In this document: positions 11,126-24,549 of the stretch, piece by piece
How the letters are laid out: every line of letters begins with the position of its first letter
How positions within the stretch are numbered: the first letter of the stretch is position 1
DNA from: Paramecium sonneborni
Taxonomy: Eukaryota; Ciliophora; Oligohymenophorea; Peniculida; Parameciidae
DNA: 64,000 bases
Reading direction: 5' to 3'
NCBI GenBank assembly: GCA_905182985.1
Contig: CAJJDN010000009.1
Span: 255,894-319,893, forward strand
Translations under genes and position numbers: made by a program
The notes under the pieces: generated by a model
Told to the model about the DNA's origin: nothing
Seen by the model: the letters and a program-made list of their open reading frames with translations, nothing else
Databases searched by the model: none

Positions 11126-11818
11126 ATGGTTGGAATTTAAAAAGAAAAAAACAAGAGAGGTAATTATAAGAAACCCACCCCTGAAGATAAAGAATAAATA
11201 ATATTCGAATACATAAATGGAACTAGTTCTGCTTCAGAATTATCAAGACGATATGGTATCCCCATATCAACGATTAAATCATATCTAAAAGCGAAAGATC
11301 GCATATATACCGCATTAATGTAATCTGTTTCCGACAGATTATATTTTACAGTATACATGTGGTTTTAAACTTTAAATGAGATGAAGGATGATAAAGAAAG
11401 AAAAAAGCTTATTAGACGATATATAGTAAACGAAGAATTGTTTTAATATAAAGATACTAATCCATTTAAGAACTAAATACCTCCCACTAAAATATTTTCT
11501 AAAAAGTCGAGGATTATCCAAAAAGTTATTGACAAAGCTATAAGTCATTTTAATGATTTATAAAGATAAGGTATGGTTTTTTTGAATTAAATTGAACAGA
11601 AAATAGATGATCCAATTTATAATACTTTATAAATAGAATAAGAAATATAGAATACTGTTTAAGATGATATTTCAATAGAATAATCCTAATAAAATTAGGA
11701 AGATTTAATTTTAGCCTAATAAAATCTAACTATTTAACTATCTGATGAATATTATTTTTATTTCTCAGAATGTCAAGCTTTTTAAAACGACTTCCAGTTT
11801 TAGAATTTTTAGATTTGA
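11126..11818 (+). CDS. HTH DNA-binding protein (psq/CENP-B-like helix-turn-helix)
   Basis: 230 residues, no intron. Residues 19-57 fit a transposase-type helix-turn-helix ('EDKEQIIFEYINGTSSASEL', then 'SRRYGIPISTIKSYLK'), the fold found in psq, CENP-B and many transposase N-termini. The rest is helical, basic to residue ~140 and Gln-rich at the C-terminus. No DDE catalytic domain follows, so it is a stand-alone DNA-binding protein or a domesticated transposase N-terminus. A 225-residue paralogue lies in the opposite arm (16574-17251). The downstream gene of the cassette, a zinc finger, is broken in this arm. Confidence 0.65.
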
Positions 11819-11875
11819 GTTTATTATTTATATTCAATTTTATTCTTATAAATTTTTAATACTAAATTTTTATAA

Positions 11876-11970
11876 AATTGAATAAAATAGGAAGCAGCAA
11901 TAAAACATAGAAGAAAGAAAGAAGAGATGCATTGTATACCATGTAAAAAATAAATATAATGATGTTTTAT
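11876..11970 (+). pseudogene. C2H2 zinc-finger gene remnant
   Basis: Aligns with the 5' part of the intact gene at 15569-16359: the basic stretch coding 'EAAIKHRRKKEE' is recognisable, but the start codon region is missing and a deletion of about 50 bases removes the two Cys ligands, shifting the frame before 'ALYTHIKNKH'. Clearly dead. Its intact partner sits in the other arm of the palindrome. Confidence 0.75.
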
Positions 11971-12514
11971 CTATGGATATTAAAATTGCATTTATAAAAT
12001 ATATTAAATCAAGTTTTTTTTAATAGTTCTAGGTTTTCTTAGACTTTATCAATATGATAAAAAATAAAATATATAAATATTATAAGTTGAACTTTAAAAA
12101 AACATAATTTGTCTTTGAAAAATAATTCAATCTCTAATTTAATTGTTTTTAAATGATTAAAAGTTTTGTTATAGAAACTTTTAGGTTTAAATTTATAAAA
12201 GAAATAATTTTAATTGATAAATTTGTTAATGATAAAAAATTAGTTATTTCAATAATGATTTGATTCTCAAAGGTCTGATTTTTCAGAAAATAATTGACCA
12301 AATCTCTTTTTTTAGAAGAATAATATATATTATAGCAACTTTTTTCTATATAATTTTTCATATTTATTCAATATTTAGAGAAAATTAAATATTTGGGTTA
12401 TACTAAATAACAATGTGGTTATGTTACTTTCTGTGAAAATTTCTTTATATTTTCTAAAATATTTTAAATAGATATTTTTGATTATAAAATTTATTAAATC
12501 TTATGAATATCTTA

Positions 12515-12688
12515 ATGGATCATTTATGCACAGTTTGTATAAATTAAAAGGAGAGATGCGATGAAAATTTTAAAAAAGGTAATTTGGAAACTTGTTTGAT
12601 TTGTAATAACAATTTATAAGGGTAAAATTAACAATATAGCAAAAAAAAAGTAGAAGATTTAATAAAAATGCGCCAAAGGAGCATTTGA
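12515..12688 (+). CDS. Small Cys-pair ORF, possible gene fragment
   Basis: A 57-residue frame with two C-x2-C pairs ('LCTVC' and 'CLICN') plus another Cys, resembling part of a zinc-binding domain. A possible 29-nt intron (GTAGAAG...AAAG) would extend it by about 18 residues. It stands alone in the 11.97-12.95 kb interval, which otherwise shows only open but unconvincing AT-rich frames. It may be a remnant of a larger gene. Confidence 0.3.
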
Positions 12689-12954
12689 TTTATCAATTAA
12701 TTAATAGATTTATACGAAACAATATATTGAGCTTTGAATGGGAGAATTGATTAATTTGCTATAAAAAAAATAGAATTTGTTATAAATTAATTTAACAAAT
12801 ATTTTATAAAAAAATTGGATTTTTATTAAGATGTATCAAGACAAAACGTAATGAAAAAAATAGTATCTTTATAGAATTATGTACAATCGAAAATGAAGAT
12901 TTGAGTAAGATTATTCCACAAACTCATATTTTTAAGTATATAAAAATATAATTA

Positions 12955-15317
12955 TCATTTTTTTGAGGCCCCAGGAGGGGTTCTAGGAATTTTTGGTTTA
13001 GGAGCAAATTCTTATAGATCATTATAATTAATGTTTTATTGTCCTTATCCTTGAATTAATTGCTTTTATTGATTATGAAACTATTGCACTTTTTAATAAG
13101 ATTTTTTATCATTAGTATCATTATAAAAAGGAATTTCTAAAAAATAATGAAAAAAGAATTACATCCAACAGGCATTTTCTCTAATTGAGATTCTCTAATT
13201 TATTCTTATTATGCATTTCTTTATTAGACTTCTTTTAAAATGATAGAATCCATAACTAATTTTTGATTTTCAGCTTCATCTCCAACTAATTCAAAATCTT
13301 TTGATAATAATTCTTCTCCTATTATATTATCTTAAATATTTAGTTCATCTTCTTCATCATCGTCTCCAATACATTCTTCTTCTTCTTCTTCAATATCATC
13401 AACATCATTTTCTTCTTCCATTTATGATTAATCATAATCATCTTCGTCAGCTTATAACTAAGCAATCATATATTGAATCTATTTTTTGAACTTTTCATCC
13501 GAATTTTCTAATAATCTTGGTAATTCTTATGGTATTCCTAGACTATAAGCATAATCTCTAATTGTTTTTCTGCTGAACAATGAATAAAATGTGCCATTAG
13601 TGAAAGTTCTTATTTAATCATTTGGATATTCAATAAGATCATATAAGACTTCAAATGCTAATTCTTTATGCTGAATTAATTCATCCTTTCCTCTAGTACT
13701 TAATGATAAATTCATAATAAGAGCAGTAATATATTCATAAGTATATTCACTTAGATTATTTTATTCCTAATATAGTATTCTATTTTACATTCTTTAAAAT
13801 TATCAATGTATGATAAATTATGTTATTTTCAAGCATAAATGTTTAACTTTGTTTTCTTAAAGACATTTTTTAGAGAGCTCCGATAGCATTTTTTCTTATA
13901 AGACTATCAGATTATTCTTTTTTAATAAGATCCACCAGAAATTTAATTAATGTTGGATTTAAAGTTAAATAGGATCTACCATGATAATCTGAAGCTAAAG
14001 CATTTAGTAATTTTAAAGTTTAACATTAAATTAAATTGTGAGATTTTAAAATTAAATATTAAGCTAATAATATATTTTTTGAGTGAGTTCCTATTATATC
14101 ATGAGTTGCATAAGCAACAACCACTTATCTTCTCTATAGAGCATTTTTGGCTCTAGTAATTCTCCATCTCAAAGCCTATAAAACATTTGCTACATGCTAA
14201 TAATTATTAGATTTTGTAAATAACTAAATTATTTTAGGATAGTTTAATGGAACATATTCTTCTACATGAATTGGTTTGATTGGAGTTGGTAATTCTAATT
14301 TCTTTAAATAATTATATTTACATTAATTATTAGTTATATGTGAAATCTCTTATTCAGCCATGCTAGCCTTCTCAAATAATGAAATATCTTATGATTTATT
14401 TATTAAATCTTCAAAGTCTTGATTAAGGAATTTTTCATATTATAAAAGCTTCTTTTTTAGATTTTAGATTTTCTATTAATTTTACATCGACTAATTGTTG
14501 TCTAGATATTTTTATAAATCTTTTGAAACGACCATCAATTCTTTACAAAGAGAAAACCATTTTTATTATGCTTCAGTAAAGTTTTTTTCAGCATGATTGT
14601 TCAATTCTTGATATGCTTAAACTTGTTGATTTAACTTTTGTTTAATTTCATAATTATCATTCTGTAACTTTTAAATCTAATCATTCAATCTTTTCAGCTC
14701 TTTAGAATTATCTTAATAAATATTATTATGCTAAATTTGTTATTGTGAATTTTCATAATTTTAAACTAGTTTTTACAAGTGAGTAATTTATTCATTTTAA
14801 AATATTGATAAAGTAAAATCTTTTAAACGTTCTTTTAAATCTTCTACCCATTAAGTAGTAAATATATGTTAAAATGTTTAATGCTTTTAAGGTTATTGTA
14901 CATATGGTAAAGCATAAAATGGAAGTACTTCATTAGTTTTCGACAGATCTTCTCCTAAAATGATGTAATTTTAATTTTAATACCTTTTGAATCAAGAAAT
15001 TGTTTAAATGCATTGATCGATTATTTATCTATCTATCCTTTCTTTGATAAATATGGATGAATTGGATAAATTAAAAAGTAGATTTAAATATAAAATTCCA
15101 ATTTCCATAATTCATAATCTTATTTATTATTTTATGGTATATGTTAATTCCATAACCTTAAAAAATTATCTCTGTCTCCCCTGTCAAAATATTATAGCAT
15201 TTAATATTCTTTTTGATTACCAATTCTTTGATTATTATATTAAGATTCATTTTCGAACTATTCCAAAGTCTTTAAGAAGTTTTGCTTTAATAAGTAATCT
15301 TAAACTATATTGTTCAT
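12955..15317 (-). CDS. ARMC9: ARMC9 orthologue (LisH, coiled coil, armadillo ciliary protein)
   Basis: 761 residues; introns at 14955-14983 (29 nt), 13767-13788 (22) and 13137-13162 (26). The order matches animal ARMC9: an N-terminal LisH-like segment ('DYLLKQNFLKTLEQFENES'), 'QYFDRGDRDNFLRLW', 'KLEFYIQIYFLIYP', then 'NEVLPFYALPYVQ' (about residue 123), a coiled coil (about 150-290), an armadillo region (about 330-600), 'NGTFYSLFSRKTIRDYA' (about 560), an acidic run, and a C-terminal 'PRTPPGAS' tail. ARMC9 is a basal-body and ciliary protein of the Joubert-syndrome module that affects ciliary tubulin modification. The start at 15317 is the only ATG in frame with the LisH region. It sits in the loop of the palindrome, 250 bp from the zinc-finger gene on the same strand. 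Confidence 0.9.
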
Positions 15318-15568
15318 TTTATCTTAAATAGCAGTTTAGTATGCAAAGTTTTATTCACTTTCTTATTCTTTTTCACCCTAACTGATATTTTAATAACAAT
15401 ACCGATTACTATTAAACAGCTGATTCTGGTCTTTTCTATATCTAATCTTTTTTTGAAACTCTGTTCAAACCTGAATCCACTTTTGCTCTTGCTTCTTGTC
15501 TTGATTATTGTTTTTTTGGAATCATAACTGATATTTTTGTAATAATTTTTATATTTATACAATTTTAT

Positions 15569-16359
15569 TCAAATGATGAAATTCCAGATTGTAGTGTATA
15601 ATTCTCTAAATTAATCCACCTTGTCTTGTTTAATCAACTCCGAAAATAATTTATAGCTAGCCAAATTACTTGTTATATCCTTTTCAATAGCTAACCATAA
15701 CGATCATTTTTACTATCAAAATTTTCTCCTCTAAATATATAAGCGTAAATCAAAACAGTATACAATTCATTTATTATGTGCTTTTTCCAAATAGGAGAAG
15801 AAAATTTTAAATACATCTCGGCTTTCTTAGTAAAAACAGAATTCCCTTGTGTTTCCGAAATCAATCGACTTCCTTTCAAAATCTAACATAAATTTTTATA
15901 AATACTTTTTCATACAAATCCAATAACTTTTCTTCCTCCAATTAAAAACAAGGCTCTTATGCATCTCTTACGATGATGTTTTTATCATTAAAATGACCTA
16001 AATTACTAATCATAATTGTAAATTTCATAAAATCAGGGTCATTCATAGTAGCCACTGATTTGCTTAATTCATCATCTACCTATTCTATTATTGGAGTTTA
16101 TTCCTTTGTCTTTTTTGATGTTGAAGGTTTTACTGTTCCAGTCTATCTAAATAAAATCTAAATCCATTACAGGGGGTACACCATTATGTTTATTTTTTAT
16201 ATGAGTATACAATGCAGCGTTTGTCCCATATTTTCTTCCACAATTAGGGTCTCCACAAATGAAATCCTTCTCTATCTCTTCTTTCTTTCTTCTATGTTTT
16301 ATTGCTGCTTCCTATTTTATTCCACTCCCAGATTATAATTATTACTCTTCTTCGCTCAT
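15569..16359 (-). CDS. C2H2 zinc-finger protein (intact cassette copy)
   Basis: 238 residues; introns at 16143-16170 (28 nt), 15883-15905 (23) and 15691-15713 (23). After an acidic then basic N-terminus there is one C-x4-C...H-x4-H finger ('CGDPNCGRKYGTNAALYTHI', then 'KNKH'), at about residues 36-60, followed by a Lys/Thr-rich linker and a helical domain without known motifs. One finger alone can bind DNA only weakly, so it may act with the neighbouring HTH protein (215 bp upstream, same strand), with which it is paired in both palindrome arms. Function unknown. Confidence 0.7.
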
Positions 16360-17316
16360 TATAATTTATAACCAAAAATATATAAATTTTATAAAAATTT
16401 AGTATTAAAAATTTATAAGAATAAAATTGAATATAAATAATAAACTCTAAAATTAAAATTCTCATATTGGATTTTAATCATTACTCTTCATTGTTCATTA
16501 TATTTCATAACGAAAAATATTATTTTTAGATAAAAATTTTTGTGTTACGTGTTTGATATTTTATAAAAAATCATCAATCAAAGTTGGAATCCCGCAAGAA
16601 AATGGAAAACTAGCTAACTTGGCTTTCATCAAATAGTTAAATAGTTAGATTTTATTAGGTTTAATCTTCATTATTCTGTTAGCTTTAATCTTCCTAAGTT
16701 TATTAAACGTATTCAATTTCAATCTAATCTTAAACAGTATTGTATAAGTCTTATTCTATTTAGTTAGTATTATAAACTAGATCTATTTAATTCAAAAATG
16801 CATTACCTTATCTTTATAAATCATTAAAATAACTTATAGCATTGTCAATAACTTCTTGGATAATCCTCGACTTTTTAGAAAATATTTTAGTGGGAGGTAT
16901 TTAGTTCTTAAATGGGTTAGTATCTTTATATTAAAACAATTCTTCGTTTACTATATATCGTCTAATAAGCTTTTTTCTTTCTTTATCATCCTTCATCTCA
17001 TTTAAATTTTAAAACCACATGTCAACTGATTAATATAATGAATCTGAAATAGATTATACTAATGGAGTGTACATGAGTTCTTTCGATTTTAGATATGATT
17101 TAATCGTTGATATGGGGATACCATATAGTCTTGATAATTCTGAAGCAGATTTAAATCCATTTATTAATTCGAATATTATTTATTCTTTATCTTCAGGGGC
17201 AACTTTCCTATAATTACCTCTCTTGTTTTTTTCTTTTTAAATTCCAACCATGGAGGGAAATATTACAATAACTTTTTTAATTAATTATTATCTAAAAATC
17301 AAATAGGTTTATAAAC
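16178..17316 (-). repeat. Right inner palindrome arm
   Basis: Inverted partner of 11061-11970. It carries intact versions of both cassette genes. The region between the genes (16382-16445) is almost the same in both arms, showing that the cassette was duplicated as a unit before one zinc finger decayed. Confidence 0.85.
16574..17251 (-). CDS. HTH DNA-binding protein, paralogue 2
   Basis: 225 residues, no intron. The HTH ('EDKEQIIFELINGFKSASEL', 'SRLYGIPISTIKSYLK') and the following helical region match the protein at 11126-11818, with a block of about 55 residues ('NEMKDDKERKKLIRRYIVNE' and onward) identical between them. The C-terminal Gln-rich part differs by substitutions and indels. No catalytic domain is seen. 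It is transcribed toward the zinc-finger gene and ARMC9. Confidence 0.65.
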
Positions 17317-17486
17317 TTGGTGATAATGCGTATTATAAAGTTAACTTTGATTTAAATAATTTTCAAATGAGTAACAAGACTATTTTTAATAGAATTCTGA
17401 GATTTTAACGAAAAAATGTCAAAAATCAATTTGAAAGCATCTATCAAACAAAAAGCATCATCATTATCTATATTATATATAATAAA

Positions 17487-18155
17487 ATGGAAAACCCTCT
17501 TTATTTAGGCTATATAAATACCGTAAAGGAAATAAAAGATTAACAAGGAAGAACTGTGAAAATATTAAAATTTAGGTTTGCTCAAAAATATATCCCATTT
17601 GTTTATTTAGAATGGGTTAAAGGTCCTTGTTAAAAATCTTTTAGAAAAGGAAGATGGTACAGATTTAGAAATTATGAAATTGAACAGAATGTGTTAAGAC
17701 GTATTCCTTTTTAGAATAATACTTATAGATTACTAAGTAAACTTGATTAAGAAGAATTGAATATTTAACCTATGAGAGAACCATATTCAAATATTTTAGG
17801 AATTATAGAAGATGTTGGTGAACTTAACTATCATTAAAGGTCTTATCCTTAAAAGATAATTAGAATTTTAAAAGAAGATGGAATAACTCAAGTTGAATTA
17901 AAACTAAAAAATTAGTTTGCAATTAAGAAAGAAGAATAATTCAAAGTTGGCAACATAATATATATTCAAGAATGTAAATATTAAGGACTAAACAATAATT
18001 AAATGGATTGGTATTCAACATTAACGAAAAACACTAAAATTTAATTCGATCTAGATGTTATTAGATAACATGTCCCATATGAAAGACTTGAATCTATTAA
18101 GAAACTTAACAAAATGTAGATTATCTAAGAAGAAATAACTGGATAAATACTGTGA
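17487..18155 (+). CDS. RPA-like OB-fold protein, copy 3
   Basis: Intact 222-residue copy of the gene at 101-769, same sequence. It is the only complete gene in this copy of unit A. Confidence 0.5.
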
Positions 18156-18298
18156 TTGTTTTAATTATAAATTTTCATTATCATATTCTTTAATATATTT
18201 TATTCTTATAATTATCTTTTTATAATCTACATGTTTATTTTAATTAAATAATAAAAGAATGTAATATTGTCATAATATCATTAATTTAATAATTATTT

Positions 18299-18544
18299 AT
18301 GAAAAATTTTCATCTGTTATTAGTATTAATTTCAACACTTTAAATTTCATATTCTGAAAAGATAAGAGTTTCATTATATAGTATTAATAGTTGCTTAATA
18401 TTTTAGTTGAATCACTTTGCCCTGATACTACAAGATTTATTTAATCTTCATTATTGAAAGCATTAAAAACACCATCGTTTGATGAATTGGTTGAACTGAG
18501 ATTTATTCCATATGGAAAGGCGTCATAAAATTAATAAAGTAATG
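18299..18544 (+). CDS. GILT gene, 5' part only (cut by gap)
   Basis: Signal peptide, 26-nt intron and CxxT segment as in 913-1158, then interrupted by the gap at 18545. It stops at the same base as copies 4 and 5, before the CQHG signature. Confidence 0.7.
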
Positions 18545-19429
18545 NNNNNNNNNNNNNNNNNNNNNNNNNNNNNNNNNNNNNNNNNNNNNNNNNNNNNNNN
18601 NNNNNNNNNNNNNNNNNNNNNNNNNNNNNNNNNNNNNNNNNNNNNNNNNNNNNNNNNNNNNNNNNNNNNNNNNNNNNNNNNNNNNNNNNNNNNNNNNNNN
18701 NNNNNNNNNNNNNNNNNNNNNNNNNNNNNNNNNNNNNNNNNNNNNNNNNNNNNNNNNNNNNNNNNNNNNNNNNNNNNNNNNNNNNNNNNNNNNNNNNNNN
18801 NNNNNNNNNNNNNNNNNNNNNNNNNNNNNNNNNNNNNNNNNNNNNNNNNNNNNNNNNNNNNNNNNNNNNNNNNNNNNNNNNNNNNNNNNNNNNNNNNNNN
18901 NNNNNNNNNNNNNNNNNNNNNNNNNNNNNNNNNNNNNNNNNNNNNNNNNNNNNNNNNNNNNNNNNNNNNNNNNNNNNNNNNNNNNNNNNNNNNNNNNNNN
19001 NNNNNNNNNNNNNNNNNNNNNNNNNNNNNNNNNNNNNNNNNNNNNNNNNNNNNNNNNNNNNNNNNNNNNNNNNNNNNNNNNNNNNNNNNNNNNNNNNNNN
19101 NNNNNNNNNNNNNNNNNNNNNNNNNNNNNNNNNNNNNNNNNNNNNNNNNNNNNNNNNNNNNNNNNNNNNNNNNNNNNNNNNNNNNNNNNNNNNNNNNNNN
19201 NNNNNNNNNNNNNNNNNNNNNNNNNNNNNNNNNNNNNNNNNNNNNNNNNNNNNNNNNNNNNNNNNNNNNNNNNNNNNNNNNNNNNNNNNNNNNNNNNNNN
19301 NNNNNNNNNNNNNNNNNNNNNNNNNNNNNNNNNNNNNNNNNNNNNNNNNNNNNNNNNNNNNNNNNNNNNNNNNNNNNNNNNNNNNNNNNNNNNNNNNNNN
19401 NNNNNNNNNNNNNNNNNNNNNNNNNNNNN
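18545..19429. other. Assembly gap (885 N)
   Basis: Undetermined bases. The flanks are two direct copies of unit A, so the gap size and the number of copies across it are not reliable. Confidence 0.99.
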
Positions 19430-19529
19430 TAATAGAATTCTGAGATTTTAACGAAAAAATGTCAAAAATCAATTTGAAAGCATCTATCAAACAAAAAGCA
19501 TCATCATTATCTATATTATATATAATAAA

Positions 19530-20198
19530 ATGGAAAACCCTCTTTATTTAGGCTATATAAATACCGTAAAGGAAATAAAAGATTAACAAGGAAGAACTGT
19601 GAAAATATTAAAATTTAGGTTTGCTCAAAAATATATCCCATTTGTTTATTTAGAATGGGTTAAAGGTCCTTGTTAAAAATCTTTTAGAAAAGGAAGATGG
19701 TACAGATTTAGAAATTATGAAATTGAACAGAATGTGTTAAGACGTATTCCTTTTTAGAATAATACTTATAGATTACTAAGTAAACTTGATTAAGAAGAAT
19801 TGAATATTTAACCTATGAGAGAACCATATTCAAATATTTTAGGAATTATAGAAGATGTTGGTGAACTTAACTATCATTAAAGGTCTTATCCTTAAAAGAT
19901 AATTAGAATTTTAAAAGAAGATGGAATAACTCAAGTTGAATTAAAACTAAAAAATTAGTTTGCAATTAAGAAAGAAGAATAATTCAAAGTTGGCAACATA
20001 ATATATATTCAAGAATGTAAATATTAAGGACTAAACAATAATTAAATGGATTGGTATTCAACATTAACGAAAAACACTAAAATTTAATTCGATCTAGATG
20101 TTATTAGATAACATGTCCCATATGAAAGACTTGAATCTATTAAGAAACTTAACAAAATGTAGATTATCTAAGAAGAAATAACTGGATAAATACTGTGA
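19530..20198 (+). CDS. RPA-like OB-fold protein, copy 4
   Basis: Same sequence and length (222 residues) as the copy at 101-769. Confidence 0.5.
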
Positions 20199-20341
20199 TT
20201 GTTTTAATTATAAATTTTCATTATCATATTCTTTAATATATTTTATTCTTATAATTATCTTTTTATAATCTACATGTTTATTTTAATTAAATAATAAAAG
20301 AATGTAATATTGTCATAATATCATTAATTTAATAATTATTT

Positions 20342-20587
20342 ATGAAAAATTTTCATCTGTTATTAGTATTAATTTCAACACTTTAAATTTCATATTCTGA
20401 AAAGATAAGAGTTTCATTATATAGTATTAATAGTTGCTTAATATTTTAGTTGAATCACTTTGCCCTGATACTACAAGATTTATTTAATCTTCATTATTGA
20501 AAGCATTAAAAACACCATCGTTTGATGAATTGGTTGAACTGAGATTTATTCCATATGGAAAGGCGTCATAAAATTAATAAAGTAATG
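20342..20587 (+). CDS. GILT gene, 5' part only (cut at N 20588)
   Basis: Same 5' segment as in copy 3, truncated at the same base next to a single N. It lacks the CQHG signature region. Confidence 0.65.
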
Positions 20588-20628
20588 NAACAAAAAGCAT
20601 CATCATTATCTATATTATATATAATAAA

Positions 20629-21297
20629 ATGGAAAACCCTCTTTATTTAGGCTATATAAATACCGTAAAGGAAATAAAAGATTAACAAGGAAGAACTGTG
20701 AAAATATTAAAATTTAGGTTTGCTCAAAAATATATCCCATTTGTTTATTTAGAATGGGTTAAAGGTCCTTGTTAAAAATCTTTTAGAAAAGGAAGATGGT
20801 ACAGATTTAGAAATTATGAAATTGAACAGAATGTGTTAAGACGTATTCCTTTTTAGAATAATACTTATAGATTACTAAGTAAACTTGATTAAGAAGAATT
20901 GAATATTTAACCTATGAGAGAACCATATTCAAATATTTTAGGAATTATAGAAGATGTTGGTGAACTTAACTATCATTAAAGGTCTTATCCTTAAAAGATA
21001 ATTAGAATTTTAAAAGAAGATGGAATAACTCAAGTTGAATTAAAACTAAAAAATTAGTTTGCAATTAAGAAAGAAGAATAATTCAAAGTTGGCAACATAA
21101 TATATATTCAAGAATGTAAATATTAAGGACTAAACAATAATTAAATGGATTGGTATTCAACATTAACGAAAAACACTAAAATTTAATTCGATCTAGATGT
21201 TATTAGATAACATGTCCCATATGAAAGACTTGAATCTATTAAGAAACTTAACAAAATGTAGATTATCTAAGAAGAAATAACTGGATAAATACTGTGA
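20629..21297 (+). CDS. RPA-like OB-fold protein, copy 5
   Basis: Same 222-residue frame as the other copies of unit A. Confidence 0.5.
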
Positions 21298-21440
21298 TTG
21301 TTTTAATTATAAATTTTCATTATCATATTCTTTAATATATTTTATTCTTATAATTATCTTTTTATAATCTACATGTTTATTTTAATTAAATAATAAAAGA
21401 ATGTAATATTGTCATAATATCATTAATTTAATAATTATTT

Positions 21441-21686
21441 ATGAAAAATTTTCATCTGTTATTAGTATTAATTTCAACACTTTAAATTTCATATTCTGAA
21501 AAGATAAGAGTTTCATTATATAGTATTAATAGTTGCTTAATATTTTAGTTGAATCACTTTGCCCTGATACTACAAGATTTATTTAATCTTCATTATTGAA
21601 AGCATTAAAAACACCATCGTTTGATGAATTGGTTGAACTGAGATTTATTCCATATGGAAAGGCGTCATAAAATTAATAAAGTAATG
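21441..21686 (+). pseudogene. GILT gene, 5' fragment joined to unique sequence
   Basis: Signal peptide, intron and CxxT segment, then the GILT sequence is lost at 21686 where unique non-coding DNA begins. This is the one truncated copy with known sequence on its far side, so if the join is correct it is a genuine gene fragment. Confidence 0.6.
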
Positions 21687-22273
21687 ATAGTTAAATTTGA
21701 TTGAATAATCAATATTTTCTAAATATTTTTGATTTCATATTATTTTCCTTTTTGAACTCTTTATTTTAGAAATATATTTCCTTTTGCTTTTAGATTGATT
21801 AAGAAAGAAATTAATCATTACCTAGAAAGAGCAAAAATATATTTTAGGACTTTTAACTTATTTTGGTTTTTTATTTAGTATAGGATTTTAGACATTTTTC
21901 TCATTTCTTGAAAAAAGTTATTAATCATTCTTTCTGAGATGGATAAAATTATTTTAATTAAGTTAACTAAAATATATTTTGACAATAATTAATTTTATAA
22001 TTAAATGTGGAATGATATAGTAACTATACATAATATAAAACCTAGATAAAAATTAGAAATCTAGTTAGAAATTATTTCTCTTTATAGAACAGTTTTATCA
22101 TTAATTAAAATAGATTATTAAATTAGTACATCAATTTACTATTGAATAGAATAAATTATAAAGATAAATACTAATGAAAATGAATTAGTTTATTAATTGA
22201 TATTAAATAGTGTTTTAATAAAATTAATGAGAAAGTAATATAAATAAATAAACTAAATAAAATATAAGATTAG
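21687..22273. other. AT-rich intergenic region, no gene seen
   Basis: 587 bp of strongly AT-rich sequence with poly-T runs, no conserved frame in the ciliate code on either strand. It separates the repeat block from the MAPK15-like gene and probably contains its short 5' leader. Confidence 0.6.
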
Positions 22274-24350
<2,077 letters not shown>

Positions 24351-24549
24351 TTACTATTTATTTAATAATTTTTCGATAGTATGATCAAAAAATTACCGCA
24401 TTTCTTATATATCAATTTTAAATATTATTTTTTTTAAAAAGGAGAATTTTCATGTATCTAGGTTTATTTACATAATTACATAAAAGTTATATTTTTTATA
24501 ATTAATAATAAATGAAAACAAAATTTTAAATTAAATATTATATCAATAC

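Larger units (their letters stand above)
11061..11970 (+). repeat. Left inner palindrome arm (HTH + zinc-finger cassette)
   Basis: About 900 bp that matches the reverse complement of roughly 16178-17316. Stretches in the HTH gene (the block around residues 80-140) are nearly identical, while other parts carry substitutions and deletions. The arms are therefore diverged paralogues, not copies made by the assembler, unlike the outer arms (unit A). Bases 11015-11060 are only weakly similar to their counterpart near 17320-17386. Confidence 0.85.
17387..18544 (+). repeat. Repeat unit A, copy 3 (ends at N gap)
   Basis: Identical to 1-1158 and cut inside the GILT gene at the N run. It continues the palindrome: inverted unit A, cassette, ARMC9, inverted cassette, unit A. 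Confidence 0.93.
19430..20587 (+). repeat. Repeat unit A, copy 4
   Basis: Identical to 1-1158; bounded by the N run on the left and a single N (20588) on the right. Contains one full RPA-like gene and a truncated GILT gene. Confidence 0.93.
20589..21686 (+). repeat. Repeat unit A, copy 5
   Basis: Corresponds to 61-1158 of unit A. At 21687 the sequence changes to unique AT-rich DNA at exactly the position where copies 3 and 4 meet Ns. That base is therefore either a true repeat boundary or a contig end propagated by the assembler. Confidence 0.92.

Noticed and set aside
12120..12361. Minus-strand open frame of 70 or more codons
   Set aside because: Composition is Ile/Asn/Lys/Phe as expected of random AT-rich DNA, and the frame runs without change into the inverted zinc-finger remnant. 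No motif or intron supports it.
18512..19490. Long open frames across the N run
   Set aside because: They consist almost entirely of undetermined bases; the coding ends belong to the GILT and unit A sequences.
1..21686. Terminal inverted repeats of a large DNA transposon (Tc1/mariner-like, as in Paramecium)
   Set aside because: No DDE transposase, no short terminal repeats with TA flanks were found, and the repeats carry ordinary cellular genes (OB-fold, GILT). Duplication or assembly effects explain them better, although the HTH cassette keeps the idea open.
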